Shown here in pieces: positions 47,257-56,486 of a stretch of DNA of 64,000 nt (the first letter of the stretch is position 1; every line of letters begins with the position of its first letter). A program made the position numbers and the translations under genes. The notes under the pieces are model-generated. The model ran no database searches. It had not been told where the DNA came from and saw only the letters and a list, made by a program, of their open reading frames with translations. This DNA comes from Sphingomonadales bacterium Ga0077557 (lineage in GTDB: Bacteria > Pseudomonadota > Alphaproteobacteria > Sphingomonadales > Sphingomonadaceae), in the NCBI GenBank assembly GCA_001464615.1, contig LNFI01000008.1:124001-188000 (forward strand), read 5' to 3'.

Positions 47257-49332
47257 CTACCAGATGCGCACGCGATCTTCGGGCTTCAACACCAGCTTCT
47301 GGCCGTCCTTTGGCGCAAAGGCAGCGTACCAGGGATCGAGGTTGCGGACGATCCAAGCGCGTTGTTCGCCGGGTGCATGGGGATCGGTCAGCAACCGATT
47401 CCGCAGATCAGCCTCGCGGTGCTTACGCCGCCAGACTTGCGCATAGCCGAGATAGAATCGCTGATCCCCGGTAAGCCCGTCGATCACCGGTGCGGGCTTG
47501 CCGCCAAGCGAGGTGTGATAGGCATCGATCGCCGCTGAAAGACCAGCCAGATCAGCGGTATTCTCGCCCAGCGTCAGCCCACCCTTTACATGAAAGCCCG
47601 GCAGCGGTTCATAGGCATCGAACTGCGCGACCAGTTTAGCGGTGCGCGCCTTGAAGGCGGCGATATCGGCATCGGTCCACCACTGGGTCAACCGCCCCTT
47701 GGCATCGAACTTCGATCCCTGATCGTCGAAATGATGGCTCATTTCATGCCCGATCACCGCACCAATCCCGCCATAATTCACCGCCGGATCCGCCTTTGGA
47801 TCAAAGAAAGGCGGCTGCAGGATCGCGGCCGGGAAGGTAATCGCAACCAAGGTCGGGTTGGCCTGGGCATTCACCGTCATCGGTGCCAGGCCCCATTCCC
47901 AGCGATAAATTGGCTTGCCGAGCTTGTTCTTGTTATAGCGATCCGCCCATTGGTTCGCGCGGAGCTTGTTGCCGAACGCATCGCCGGGCGTGATCACCAA
48001 CGCCGAATAATCGCGCCATTTATCGGGATAACCGATCCGCGGCACAAAGGCGGCGAGCTTTGCATGCGCCTTCACCTTGGTTTCAGCGGACATCCATTCA
48101 AGATTGTCGAGCCGCACATTCATTGCCGCGATGACGTTCTTGACGAGCAGATCCATCGCCGCCTTGGTTGCGGGCGGGAAATAGCGCGCGACATAGATTT
48201 TCGAAACGTCATCGGTGATCGCCCCCGATGTCCAATTCACCGCGCGCTTCCAGCGCGCCTGCTGTTCAGGCGTGCCGCCCAGCACGGTGCCGTACATCGC
48301 AAAGCGTGCCTCATCGAACTTTTTGGGCAGCACATCGGCAAAGGCGTCGAGCGAGCGGATCAGCAATTGATCCCTGAGCACGGCGAGCGGCGTCGCCTGG
48401 ATCAGTGCCGCCATCTTGGTAATCGCGGTTGGCTGGCCGACGATCACCGTTTTTACAGGCGTGCCGACCCCCTTGAAATAGCCGGCAAAATCAAAGCCGG
48501 GCGCCATTTTCTGCAGATCGGCAACCGCCATCTTGTTATAGGTCTTGTCGGCATCGCGGCTTTCGATCCGCGTCCAATGCGCCTTGGCAATCCCCGTTTC
48601 GAATTCGACGACAGCCTTGGCCCGCGCCGCCGCATTGCCCTCCCCCGCCAGCGTGAACATCTGCGCGATATAGGCCTGATAGGCGGTGCGCGCGGCAATC
48701 AGCTTGGCATCGTCGCTGAGATAATAATCGCGGTCCGGCAGCCCCAGCCCGGCCTGACGCAGGCTGACGGTATAGGCATCGGGGTTCTTGGCATCCTGCG
48801 ACACGCCGCTGCCAAACGGCACGCTGACGCCATTATGATCCGCCTGCGCCACCAACGCGGCATAGCCCGTCTTTGATTTCAGCGCCTTGATCGTGCCCAG
48901 CCAGGGCTTGATCGGCGCCAGCCCCTTGGCCTCAATCGCTTTGGTATCGAGATAGGCGGCATAAGCGGCACCGATCTTTGACTTCGGCTTTTTCATCGCC
49001 TCTTCAAGCAACCCGCGCGTCCGCTTTTGCGAAACGTCCTGCAGGATATCGAACGAGCTATAGCTGGCCTTGTCCGCTGGAATTTCGGTATTCTTTGCCC
49101 AGGTGCCGTTGGCAAAGCCAAAGAAATCATCCCCCGGCTGCACGCCTGCGTCCATGCCAGCGGTATCAAAGCCAAAGCTGCCATATTGCGGACGCTCAGC
49201 ACTGGCGGGGGGCACGATATGCATATTGGGGGCTGCATGCTGAGCATCGGCTTGCGCAAAGGTAACCCCGGCAAGCGTGGCGGTGCAGATGGCAAGGGTG
49301 GAAACGACGGCGATCAATCGAAGCGGACGCAT
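47257..49332 (-). CDS. M13 (neprilysin-like) zinc endopeptidase, copy 1
   Basis: 691 residues with a signal peptide (RLIAVVSTLAICTATLAG, cleavage near TFAQA). The catalytic motif IGHEMSHHFDDQG and the downstream GENTADLAG supply the two histidines and glutamate of the zinc site; the C-terminal DPHAPGEQRAWIVRNLD and RVRIW are family-typical (here W, with the CxxW-type Cys absent). Probably periplasmic oligopeptidase of PepO/neprilysin type. It is a clear tandem paralogue of the next gene, separated from it by a strong terminator, so it needs its own promoter or read-through. Confidence 0.93.
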   Translation of the reverse strand: MRPLRLIAVVSTLAICTATLAGVTFAQADAQHAAPNMHIVPPASAERPQYGSFGFDTAGMDAGVQPGDDFFGFANGTWAKNTEIPADKASYSSFDILQDVSQKRTRGLLEEAMKKPKSKIGAAYAAYLDTKAIEAKGLAPIKPWLGTIKALKSKTGYAALVAQADHNGVSVPFGSGVSQDAKNPDAYTVSLRQAGLGLPDRDYYLSDDAKLIAARTAYQAYIAQMFTLAGEGNAAARAKAVVEFETGIAKAHWTRIESRDADKTYNKMAVADLQKMAPGFDFAGYFKGVGTPVKTVIVGQPTAITKMAALIQATPLAVLRDQLLIRSLDAFADVLPKKFDEARFAMYGTVLGGTPEQQARWKRAVNWTSGAITDDVSKIYVARYFPPATKAAMDLLVKNVIAAMNVRLDNLEWMSAETKVKAHAKLAAFVPRIGYPDKWRDYSALVITPGDAFGNKLRANQWADRYNKNKLGKPIYRWEWGLAPMTVNAQANPTLVAITFPAAILQPPFFDPKADPAVNYGGIGAVIGHEMSHHFDDQGSKFDAKGRLTQWWTDADIAAFKARTAKLVAQFDAYEPLPGFHVKGGLTLGENTADLAGLSAAIDAYHTSLGGKPAPVIDGLTGDQRFYLGYAQVWRRKHREADLRNRLLTDPHAPGEQRAWIVRNLDPWYAAFAPKDGQKLVLKPEDRVRIW

Positions 49333-49371
49333 GACAAACTCCCCAAGTCCATTTTATTATGTCGAGAAAAA

Positions 49372-49399
49372 GGGGGCGGCACCCTGCGGCACCGCCCCC
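49372..49399 (-). terminator. Intrinsic terminator between the two M13 genes
   Basis: GGGGGCGG (49372-49379) and CCGCCCCC (49392-49399) form the perfect outer 8 bp of a stem that extends with G-U pairs. On the minus strand it is followed by TTTTTCTCG and preceded by TTTTTT. It begins 6 bases after the stop of M13 copy 2. Confidence 0.85.
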
Positions 49400-49405
49400 A
49401 AAAAA

Positions 49406-51463
49406 TCACCAAATCCGAATGCGGTCCGCCGGTGCCAGATAGGTCTTGTCCCCCGGCTTGGCCCCGAATGCCGCGTACCAGGCATCGAGGTTGCGGACCG
49501 TGGCTGTGCGCAGCGGTCCCGGCGAGTGCGGATCGGACAGCAATTGTGAGCGCAGCGCGGGTTCGCGGAACTTGATGCGCCACACCTGCGCCCAGCCGAG
49601 ATAGAAGCGCTGATCGCCCGTCAGCCCGCCGATCACTGGAGCAGGTTTGCCGTTCAGCGAGCGATGATAGGCATCGAGCGCGACCGTGAGTCCCGCCAGA
49701 TCGGCGATATTTTCACCCAGGGTCAGCCCGCCCTGCACATGCTGGCCGGGGATCGGCTCATAGGCGTCATACTGCTTCACCAGCTTGTCGGTGAAGCTGG
49801 CGAAGCGCTTCACATCCTCATCGGTCCACCAATCGGCGAGCTTGCCGGTCGGATCGTATTTGCGGCCCTGATCATCGAAATGATGGCTGATTTCATGCCC
49901 GATCACCGCGCCGATGCCACCATAATTGACCGCCGGATCGGCCTTTGCATCGAAAAAGGGCGGCTGCAGGATCGCCGCCGGGAACACGATTTCGTTCATC
50001 GGCGGGTTGGCATAGGCGTTGATCGTCATCGGCGTCATGAACCATTCGGTCCGGTCGATCGGTTTACCGAGTTTCGCCAGATCGCGGCTATACTCGAAGG
50101 AGTTCGACGCCGCGACATTCGCCACCAGATCACCGGGCACGATCTTCAGCGCCGAATAATCGCGCCACTGGCTGGGATAGCCGATTTTGGCGGTGAACGA
50201 GGCGAGCTTGGTACGCGCCTTCACCTTGGTTTCGGGGGCCATCCATTCGAGCTTGTCGATCCGCTCGCCCATCGCGGCGACGACGTTCTTCACCAGTTCG
50301 TCAGCCTTGGCCTTTGATTCCGCCGGAAAATAGCGCGCGACATATTCCTTGCCGATTTCCTCGCCCAGCCCGCCGCTGACCACGGCCACGCCGCGCTTCC
50401 AACGATCGCGCTGCTGCGGCTGGCCCGACAAAATCTTGCCGTAAAAGGCGAACACGGCATCATCGAAACTCTTGGGAAGATAGCCGGCATAGCTGCGCAC
50501 CAGCCGAAGCATCGCATAATCTTGCAGCACCGATACCGGGGTGTCGGCGAACACCTTGGCCTCGCCCGTCACCGCGCTTGGCTGGGCGACGAGGAAGGTC
50601 TTCTGGTCACCGACGCCCAGGGTCTCGCGCATTTCCGCCCAGGGGTAGCCAGGGGCCTTGGCGGTGAAATCACTGGCGGACCATTTGTTGTACGTCTTGT
50701 CGGCATCGCGCGATTCGATGCGGGTCCAGTGAACCGTCGCCAGGTTCTTTTCGAACGCAAACACCGCAGCGGCGCGCGCCTCTGCATCGCCCTCCCCCAA
50801 CATCGTCAGCATCTTGACCAGATAGGCCTGATATTCGGTGCGAATCCCTGCGAGCTTGGCATCGTCCTTCAGATAATAATCGCGGTCAGGCAGGCTGATC
50901 CCGCTCTGGCCGACATTGACGATGTAATTCTCCGGTGCCTTGTCATCCTGCCCGACGCTGACGCCGAACATGCCACCGACGCCGTAGCGCTGCAGCTTTG
51001 CCATTTCCACGGCGAGGGCGGTCTTGTCGGTCGCGCCCTTGATCGCGGCGAGCCATGGCTTGATCGGCGCGGTGCCGCGCGCTTCGATCGCGGCCTGATC
51101 CATGAAGCTCGCGTAGAAATCGCCGATCTTGCTGCCGGGCTTGGCAGCGGCGGCTTCCAGGATCACGCGGGTCTGCTCGAGCGAACGGTCCTGCAATTTG
51201 TTGAACATGCCGTACGCAGCGCGATCGGCCGGAATTTCGGTCTTGGTGTACCAGGTGCCCCCGGCATAGGCGGCAAAGTCATCGCCCGGCTTTACGCTGG
51301 GGTCCATCCCGTCGAGGTCGATCCCGAAAGTGCCGAGTTCAGCGCCTGTTTTGGCAGCAACTTCAGTGGCGGGCGCGGCGGGTGCTGCCGCTTCACGGGC
51401 AAAGGCGGCGCCGGTCAACGCGACGGTGGCGAGGAGCGAAGAAACGAGAATCGACTTCCGCAT
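49406..51463 (-). CDS. M13 (neprilysin-like) zinc endopeptidase, copy 2
   Basis: About 685 residues from ATG 51463, which has AGGA 6 nt upstream and begins a clear signal peptide (RKSILVSSLLATVALTGAAF). The zinc motif is IGHEISHHFDDQG and the third ligand lies in GENIADLAG. Sequence, length and motif order follow copy 1 throughout (for example GLTGDQRFYLGWAQVWR against GLTGDQRFYLGYAQVWR), showing an ancient tandem duplication. The open frame continues to 51523, but without a signal sequence. Confidence 0.93.
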   Translation of the reverse strand: MRKSILVSSLLATVALTGAAFAREAAAPAAPATEVAAKTGAELGTFGIDLDGMDPSVKPGDDFAAYAGGTWYTKTEIPADRAAYGMFNKLQDRSLEQTRVILEAAAAKPGSKIGDFYASFMDQAAIEARGTAPIKPWLAAIKGATDKTALAVEMAKLQRYGVGGMFGVSVGQDDKAPENYIVNVGQSGISLPDRDYYLKDDAKLAGIRTEYQAYLVKMLTMLGEGDAEARAAAVFAFEKNLATVHWTRIESRDADKTYNKWSASDFTAKAPGYPWAEMRETLGVGDQKTFLVAQPSAVTGEAKVFADTPVSVLQDYAMLRLVRSYAGYLPKSFDDAVFAFYGKILSGQPQQRDRWKRGVAVVSGGLGEEIGKEYVARYFPAESKAKADELVKNVVAAMGERIDKLEWMAPETKVKARTKLASFTAKIGYPSQWRDYSALKIVPGDLVANVAASNSFEYSRDLAKLGKPIDRTEWFMTPMTINAYANPPMNEIVFPAAILQPPFFDAKADPAVNYGGIGAVIGHEISHHFDDQGRKYDPTGKLADWWTDEDVKRFASFTDKLVKQYDAYEPIPGQHVQGGLTLGENIADLAGLTVALDAYHRSLNGKPAPVIGGLTGDQRFYLGWAQVWRIKFREPALRSQLLSDPHSPGPLRTATVRNLDAWYAAFGAKPGDKTYLAPADRIRIW

Positions 51464-51582
51464 GGAGCATCCTTGATCGAGGGTGGATGCCCCATGTTTT
51501 ACGGTAACGACACGTGTAGTCAAATCGGTAACATACGAAACTATCTTGCTTTTTCAGCGCGATTTTTGAACAAATCAACTCA

Positions 51583-51734
51583 CCCCTCCCCTTCAGGGGA
51601 GGGGCAGGGGGGGGGGGGTGTCAGTCTCACCGAGACCGAGGGAATTTGGGACAGCCCCCACCCCAACCCAGTTCGGGCGCCTTTGGTCCCGTCTGGGGGA
51701 CGGGACTGCGCGCTAACTCCTGAAGGAGAGGGGC
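51583..51734. repeat. GC-rich palindromic intergenic element with inverted ends
   Basis: About 152 bases in the 303-base gap between M13 copy 2 and smpB. The left end is a perfect hairpin CCCCTCCCC-TTCA-GGGGAGGGG (51583-51604), followed by a run of 12 G (51607-51618). A third hairpin GTCCCGTC-TGGGG-GACGGGAC is at 51686-51706. The right end CTCCTGAAGGAGAGGGG (51717-51733) is an imperfect inverse of the left end. This composition resembles the REP/MITE-like intergenic elements of alphaproteobacteria whose chance translation gives proline-rich PSPEGEG peptides. No transposase is present. Confidence 0.65.
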
Positions 51735-51766
51735 TTAAGAAGGCTGCAATGTGATCAAAAACGCTT

Positions 51767-52249
51767 TCAGCCGCGATCTCGCATGATTCTACCCTGTTCG
51801 CGCTTCCAATCGCGCTCTTTGATCGTTTCGCGCTTGTCATGGGCCTTTTTGCCCTTGGCGAGAGCGAGTTCCACCTTCGCGCGCCCCTTTGAATTAAAAT
51901 AGATCATCAGCGGCACCAGGGTCATCCCCTCGCGCGCGACGGCACCGTGCATCTTGTTGATCTCACGCTCATGCAGCAGCAATTTGCGCGCGCGCTTCGG
52001 CTCATGGTTATACCGGTTGCCATGGCTGAATTCGGGAACGTTCGAATTGACCAGCCAGACCTGCCCGTCTTTCACTTCGGCATAGCTTTCGGCGATTGAG
52101 CCGGTGCCCGCCCGCAGCGCCTTCACCTCAGTCCCGGTCAGCGCGATGCCGGCTTCGAACACCGTCTCAATCGCATAATCAAACTTCGCCCGCCGGTTTT
52201 CGGCGACGATCTTGGTTTTTTCAAACGTGGGGGGTTTCGGGCGCGCCAT
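51767..52249 (-). CDS. smpB: SmpB, tmRNA-binding protein
   Basis: 160 residues, the normal size. [21 protein letters not shown] and [23 protein letters not shown] form the OB-fold tmRNA-binding part; the basic tail [20 protein letters not shown] reaches the decoding site in trans-translation. In this group dapA normally sits directly upstream; here a methyltransferase-containing segment intervenes. The 233 bases upstream (52250-52482) must hold its promoter. Confidence 0.96.
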   Translation of the reverse strand: MARPKPPTFEKTKIVAENRRAKFDYAIETVFEAGIALTGTEVKALRAGTGSIAESYAEVKDGQVWLVNSNVPEFSHGNRYNHEPKRARKLLLHEREINKMHGAVAREGMTLVPLMIYFNSKGRAKVELALAKGKKAHDKRETIKERDWKREQGRIMRDRG

Positions 52250-52394
52250 AAGGCAGCGGCATGTAGGCGCGGGCGGGCGATAAGGGAAGCGGTGGGGTTG
52301 GGGTTTGGCTTACCTGATAGCGAATGGCCGTTGGTGGTGGTTAGGCGACGGGCGGGTTTTGGGAACGGCGTGATAGAAAGCCGCGCTTCGCTTG

Positions 52395-52422
52395 GTGTCG
52401 CAACCGTTCGGTTTTGATACAC
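52395..52422. repeat. Left copy of a 28-bp imperfect palindromic direct repeat
   Basis: Begins GTGTCGCAACCGTTCGG and ends TTTTGATACAC. 24 of 28 bases match the copy at 53312-53339 in the same orientation. Internally it has partial dyad symmetry around AACCG-TT-CGGTT. It lies 61 bases upstream of the methyltransferase start, where it could also act as an operator. Confidence 0.6.
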
Positions 52423-52482
52423 TGATTAGCAGGCTGAAGCGGACCGAAATAGATACTTAGCCAACAGCAGTTCCGGTGTATT

Positions 52483-53283
52483 GTGACCGGCATGGATACA
52501 TCATCGATTTCGGCGGCGAACCGCAAAGCATGGGATGCGTCAGCAGATCATCACCGGGACACGGCCGAATGGATGGAGCTAGTGAGCCGGATTGCCGATC
52601 CAGCTTTCTCCTGCCTTGATCCCACTGCCACCGAAATCCTTTCGACAATAGGAGTCGCGGGGAAAGCGGTTGCGCATGTCTGCTGCAACAACGGCGCGGA
52701 ACTGATTTCGATCACGAACCTAGGTGCTAAGGAGTGCGTCGGATTCGACATCTCACTCGCGTTCCTCACCCAAGGGCGGGAACTTGCAGCCCTGGCCGGA
52801 CAAGACGTGGAGTTTGTCGAGAGCGACGCAAACGCTCTACCGCAAGCCTATTTCGGTCGCTTCGACCTGGTTGTGATCACGATCGGCACGCTTGGCTGGT
52901 TTCCCTCGCTAGAGCCGTTCTTTGCCTCCGTCCGCAGCCTGCTACGTTCTGGCGGCACGATATTTATCTACGAGATGCATCCTGTCCTTGAAATGTTCGA
53001 GCCCGACGCTCCGGACCTTGCGCGCATTGCGCATGACTACTTTCGCGTGGAGCCCTATCCGATCACGAAGGCTATCACCTACGATGGCTCGCAGCATACC
53101 GGCTCAACCGCATATTGGCACTTTCATACGCTGTCCGAGATCATTGGCGGACTGCTTGATCACGGTTTCCGCCTTGAGCGGTTTCGTGAGTACGCCCACA
53201 ATATCGCGGAAACGGATTGGCAGCCGTTCGAGGGTAAGGGCATCCCTATGAGCTACGCGATCGTTGCCTCGGCACCAGCCTAG
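52483..53283 (+). CDS. Class I SAM-dependent methyltransferase
   Basis: 266 residues (GTG 52483 or the nearby ATG 52492). The SAM-binding loop reads KAVAHVCCNNGAELISI, the CCNNG variant of motif I, followed by VGFDISLAFLTQGRELA, VEFVESDANALP and the post-motif DLVVITIGTLGWFP. Substrate unknown; small-molecule methylation is most likely. It sits between dapA and smpB with repeats on both sides. Five of its eight Tyr codons are TAC while dapA uses mostly TAT, a slight hint of foreign origin. No methylation partner or specificity subunit is nearby. Confidence 0.85.
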   Translation: MTGMDTSSISAANRKAWDASADHHRDTAEWMELVSRIADPAFSCLDPTATEILSTIGVAGKAVAHVCCNNGAELISITNLGAKECVGFDISLAFLTQGRELAALAGQDVEFVESDANALPQAYFGRFDLVVITIGTLGWFPSLEPFFASVRSLLRSGGTIFIYEMHPVLEMFEPDAPDLARIAHDYFRVEPYPITKAITYDGSQHTGSTAYWHFHTLSEIIGGLLDHGFRLERFREYAHNIAETDWQPFEGKGIPMSYAIVASAPA

Positions 53284-53311
53284 TCCAACTACGTGTTAGG
53301 GCGCTCAGAAT

Positions 53312-53339
53312 GTGTCACAACCGGTCGGTTTTGACACCC
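53312..53339. repeat. Right copy of the 28-bp palindromic direct repeat
   Basis: Begins GTGTCACAACCGGTCGG and ends TTTTGACACCC. Its first 26 bases are an 11-of-13 inverted repeat (GTGTCA...TGACAC). It starts 29 bases after the methyltransferase stop. The remaining sequence to dapA (53340-53476) contains a short coding-like remnant but no intact ORF. Confidence 0.6.
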
Positions 53340-53476
53340 GTGCCGCGCCATCGGTGCGCGCGGCTTTGCGAAGGTCGAAATCCTGCCCCACCATGCCGGT
53401 TTCTGGGATGGGCAATCGCGCTCGGTTATGACCGACATTGGGCGTTAGCTGCCGCTCCCGTTTAGTGGTTCAGACC

Positions 53477-54358
53477 CTAAACCAACCCCGCATGCGCCAG
53501 TGCAGCATCCACCGCGCGCTGGCTCGCTTCGCTCGGCCAGGTCATCGGCAGGCGGAGCGCGGGGGGGAAATCGGGGCGGACGCGGGTGAGCGCATATTTG
53601 ATCGGCCCCGGCGAGGCATCGCTGAACAGCGCGACGTAAAGCGGGAACAGCCGGTCCTGATACTCCCGCGCCGCCGCATAATCGCCCGCCGCGCACGCCG
53701 CCTGGAAATCGGCACACAGGCGCGGCGCGACATTGGCGGCGACCGAGATACACCCCACCCCGCCCATTGCGTTGAACGCCAGCGCGGTCTCGTCATTGCC
53801 TGACAATTGGCAGAAATCCGTCCTGCACGCCGCGCGCTGGGCGGTGACGCGTTGGAGCACGCCGGTTGCGTCCTTGACGCCGACCACGCTGGGGAAAGCG
53901 GCGGTGATGCGCCCCATCGTCTCCACCGCAATGTCGGTCACTGTCCGACCAGGGACATTGTACAGGATGATCGGCAAGTCACACGATTGGGCAACTGCTT
54001 CGAAGTGCCGGAAAATCCCCTCCTGGCTGGGGCGGTTATAATAAGGCGGCACCATCAGCGCGGCATCGGCGCCAGCGGCTTTGGCGGCATCGATGTTGAG
54101 CTTGGCGACGGCGGTGTCGTTCGATCCCGCGCCCGCGATGACGGGCACCCGGCCAGCGGCTTGCTCGACACAGATATGCACGACGCGGAAATGCTCCTCG
54201 GCGGAGAGCGTCGCTGCCTCTCCCGTGGTGCCGCAGGGGACCAGCGCTGCCGAGCCCTGATCGATCTGCCAATCGACAAAGCGGCGAAAGGCGGCTTCAT
54301 CAACTTGGCCATCGGGATGGAACGGGGTGACAAGGGCAGGAATCGAACCGGAAAACAT
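53477..54358 (-). CDS. dapA: 4-hydroxy-tetrahydrodipicolinate synthase
   Basis: 293 residues from ATG 54358. The open frame extends to 54469 across the promoter region but the family start is FSGSIPALVTPFHPDG. Active-site features are LVPCGTTGEAATLS, IILYNVPGRTVTDI (catalytic Tyr and Arg), and VVGVKDATGVLQRV with the Schiff-base Lys. It condenses pyruvate with aspartate semialdehyde for lysine and meso-diaminopimelate. It is divergent from the slt gene, 91 bases away. Confidence 0.96.
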   Translation of the reverse strand: MFSGSIPALVTPFHPDGQVDEAAFRRFVDWQIDQGSAALVPCGTTGEAATLSAEEHFRVVHICVEQAAGRVPVIAGAGSNDTAVAKLNIDAAKAAGADAALMVPPYYNRPSQEGIFRHFEAVAQSCDLPIILYNVPGRTVTDIAVETMGRITAAFPSVVGVKDATGVLQRVTAQRAACRTDFCQLSGNDETALAFNAMGGVGCISVAANVAPRLCADFQAACAAGDYAAAREYQDRLFPLYVALFSDASPGPIKYALTRVRPDFPPALRLPMTWPSEASQRAVDAALAHAGLV

Positions 54359-54449
54359 CTCTTTGCTCGCGTTCTCGCGCGTACCAAAACGCGCCAAATT
54401 AATGATTTTGGGACAAGACAGATAGGGGCGAATCACGTAGCATGTCCAC

Positions 54450-56444
54450 ATGCTGTCGCTCTTCTCCAAATCGAGCCTGCTGATGGCAGGGGTCTCCGCA
54501 ATCGCTACGGCACTGGGCGTGCCGCAGGATCAGCTCGATAATTATCGCGCGCAGTTGGAACGCGTGCCCGTCTCAACCGAGGCGACCGCCGCGCTGGCGA
54601 GCACCGTTGCCCAGTGGAAACAGCTCCAGCAATCGGACAGTTTTTCGTTCAACAGCTATTCGGCCTTCCTGCTTGCGCATCCCGGCTGGCCGGGCGAGGC
54701 CGGGCTGCGCCGCGCGGCGGAGCGCTCGCTGGATACCGGCAGCTGGTCGCCCGGCGTTGCGGTCAGCTATTTCCGCCGCTTTCCGCCACTGACTGGCACG
54801 GGCCAGGTCCGCCATGCCGAGGCGCTTGCTGCGGTGGGCTTACGCGATGAGGCCAATCAGGCGGCGCGCGCTGCCTGGACGCAAGGGACCTTGCCGGCAT
54901 CAGACGAGGCCAAGATTATCGGCGCGTTCAGCGCGGCGCTGTCGCCCGCTGATCATGACGCGCGGATGGATGCGTTGCTTTGGGCCGGGGCGACCAGCTC
55001 GGCGCAGCGCCAATTGCCATTGGTCAGCGCCGACAAGCGCGAGATGTTCGCCGCCCGCCTCGCCTTTCGCAGCAATGCACCCGATGCGTCCGCGCTCGCG
55101 GCAATCACGCTTGATCGATATGCCAATGATGCGGGCTATCTCGCCGATCGCGCGAATTGGCTGAAGGACAATAATGCCTGGGGCAGTGCCCGATCGCTGC
55201 TGGCGCAACCGCGTGTGCTGATCAGCCGCCCCGGCCGGGTTGAGCCTTGGTACGAAATCCTGCTGAGCAATGCCCGCAGCGCCCAGGCCGACGGCCAATA
55301 TGGCATGGCCTTTGCCATCGCGCGGCAGATTGACGATGCCTATCCGGCCGGTACTGATGTCAGCATGCGCCCTTATGGCGAGCGCGATGACTATACCAGC
55401 CTGGCCTGGCTCGCGGGGCAAACCGCGCTGCGCCAATTGGGTAAGCCGGGTGAGGCGATCGGGCTGTTCGAACGTTATGCAGGCGGGTCGCAGACCCCGC
55501 AGACGCGGTCCAAGGGCTTTTATTGGGCCGGGCGCGCGGCGCTCAATGCTGGCCAGCGCGACGTGGCGACCAGCTATTTCGAGCGCGCGGCGAGTTACCG
55601 CGACCAGTTTTACGGCCAGCTCGCCACCGAAAAACTTGGCCGCGAATTGACCGCGCCGCCCATGACCGCCGCGCGGACGATCGACCCGGCAACGCGCGAC
55701 GCTTTTTATGCCCGCGAAACCGTGCGCGCGGCGCGCTATCTCGGCACGATCGGCGCGCATGAGGACCAGACCGCCTTTGTCCGCCAGATCGCGATTGACG
55801 CAAAAAGCGATACCGATCACGCGCTCGCCACCGAGCTTTCGCGCACGCTTGGCCGGCCCGATCTGGGCGTGATGGTCGGCCGCAGCGCGCTGTCCAATGG
55901 GCTGCCCGATTATGCCGTCACGGGTTTCCCCAGCGTGAAAGTGCCTGACAATCAGGCCAGCGCCTGGACGATGATCCACGCCATTGCCCGCCAGGAAAGC
56001 CAGTTTGATCGCGCCGCGATCAGCCGGGCCGGCGCACGCGGGCTGATGCAGCTGATGCCGGGCACCGCGCGCGAAACCGCAACCAAGCTTGGCTTGTCCT
56101 ATGACGGCAACGCGCTGACGAGCGATCCCGATTATAATATCCAGCTGGGATCAACCTATTTCCAGCGGATGCTCGACAATTATGGCAGCTATCCGCTCGC
56201 CGTCGCTGCCTATAATGCCGGGCCGGGCAATGTGAACAAATGGCTCAAGGCCAATGGCGACCCGCGCACCGGCGAGATCGACATCATCGACTGGATTGAG
56301 GCGATTCCGATCTTTGAGACCAAGAATTATGTCCAGCGCGTGCTGGAAAATGCGGTGGTCTATGATCTGCTCAACCCGCAGCGTGCCCGGTCACAAGGCC
56401 AGGCGCGGATGAGCTGGTATCTGGGGCGCCGGCCGGGCGCGTGA
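54450..56444 (+). CDS. Soluble-type lytic murein transglycosylase (Slt family)
   Basis: 664 residues. An N-terminal signal-like stretch (FSKSSLLMAGVSAIATALG) is followed by a long alpha-helical superhelix with several TPR-like stretches, and a C-terminal catalytic domain. The catalytic Glu516 lies in IARQESQFDRAAISRAGARG, followed by LMQLMPGTARETA and AVAAYNAGPGNVNKWL. It cleaves the MurNAc-GlcNAc bond to give anhydro-muropeptides, the raw material for the AmgK-MurU recycling branch. Periplasmic. Confidence 0.93.
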   Translation: MLSLFSKSSLLMAGVSAIATALGVPQDQLDNYRAQLERVPVSTEATAALASTVAQWKQLQQSDSFSFNSYSAFLLAHPGWPGEAGLRRAAERSLDTGSWSPGVAVSYFRRFPPLTGTGQVRHAEALAAVGLRDEANQAARAAWTQGTLPASDEAKIIGAFSAALSPADHDARMDALLWAGATSSAQRQLPLVSADKREMFAARLAFRSNAPDASALAAITLDRYANDAGYLADRANWLKDNNAWGSARSLLAQPRVLISRPGRVEPWYEILLSNARSAQADGQYGMAFAIARQIDDAYPAGTDVSMRPYGERDDYTSLAWLAGQTALRQLGKPGEAIGLFERYAGGSQTPQTRSKGFYWAGRAALNAGQRDVATSYFERAASYRDQFYGQLATEKLGRELTAPPMTAARTIDPATRDAFYARETVRAARYLGTIGAHEDQTAFVRQIAIDAKSDTDHALATELSRTLGRPDLGVMVGRSALSNGLPDYAVTGFPSVKVPDNQASAWTMIHAIARQESQFDRAAISRAGARGLMQLMPGTARETATKLGLSYDGNALTSDPDYNIQLGSTYFQRMLDNYGSYPLAVAAYNAGPGNVNKWLKANGDPRTGEIDIIDWIEAIPIFETKNYVQRVLENAVVYDLLNPQRARSQGQARMSWYLGRRPGA

Positions 56445-56486
56445 TCCCGGTTCACACAGGCGCACCCAGTGCCTAGCATCGTCCCC

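Noticed and set aside
53296..53460. Integron attC-like sites (GTTAGGG near 53296, GCGTTAGC near 53442) around the methyltransferase
   Set aside because: Neither matches the GTTRRRY core with a paired RYYYAAC, and no integrase is present.
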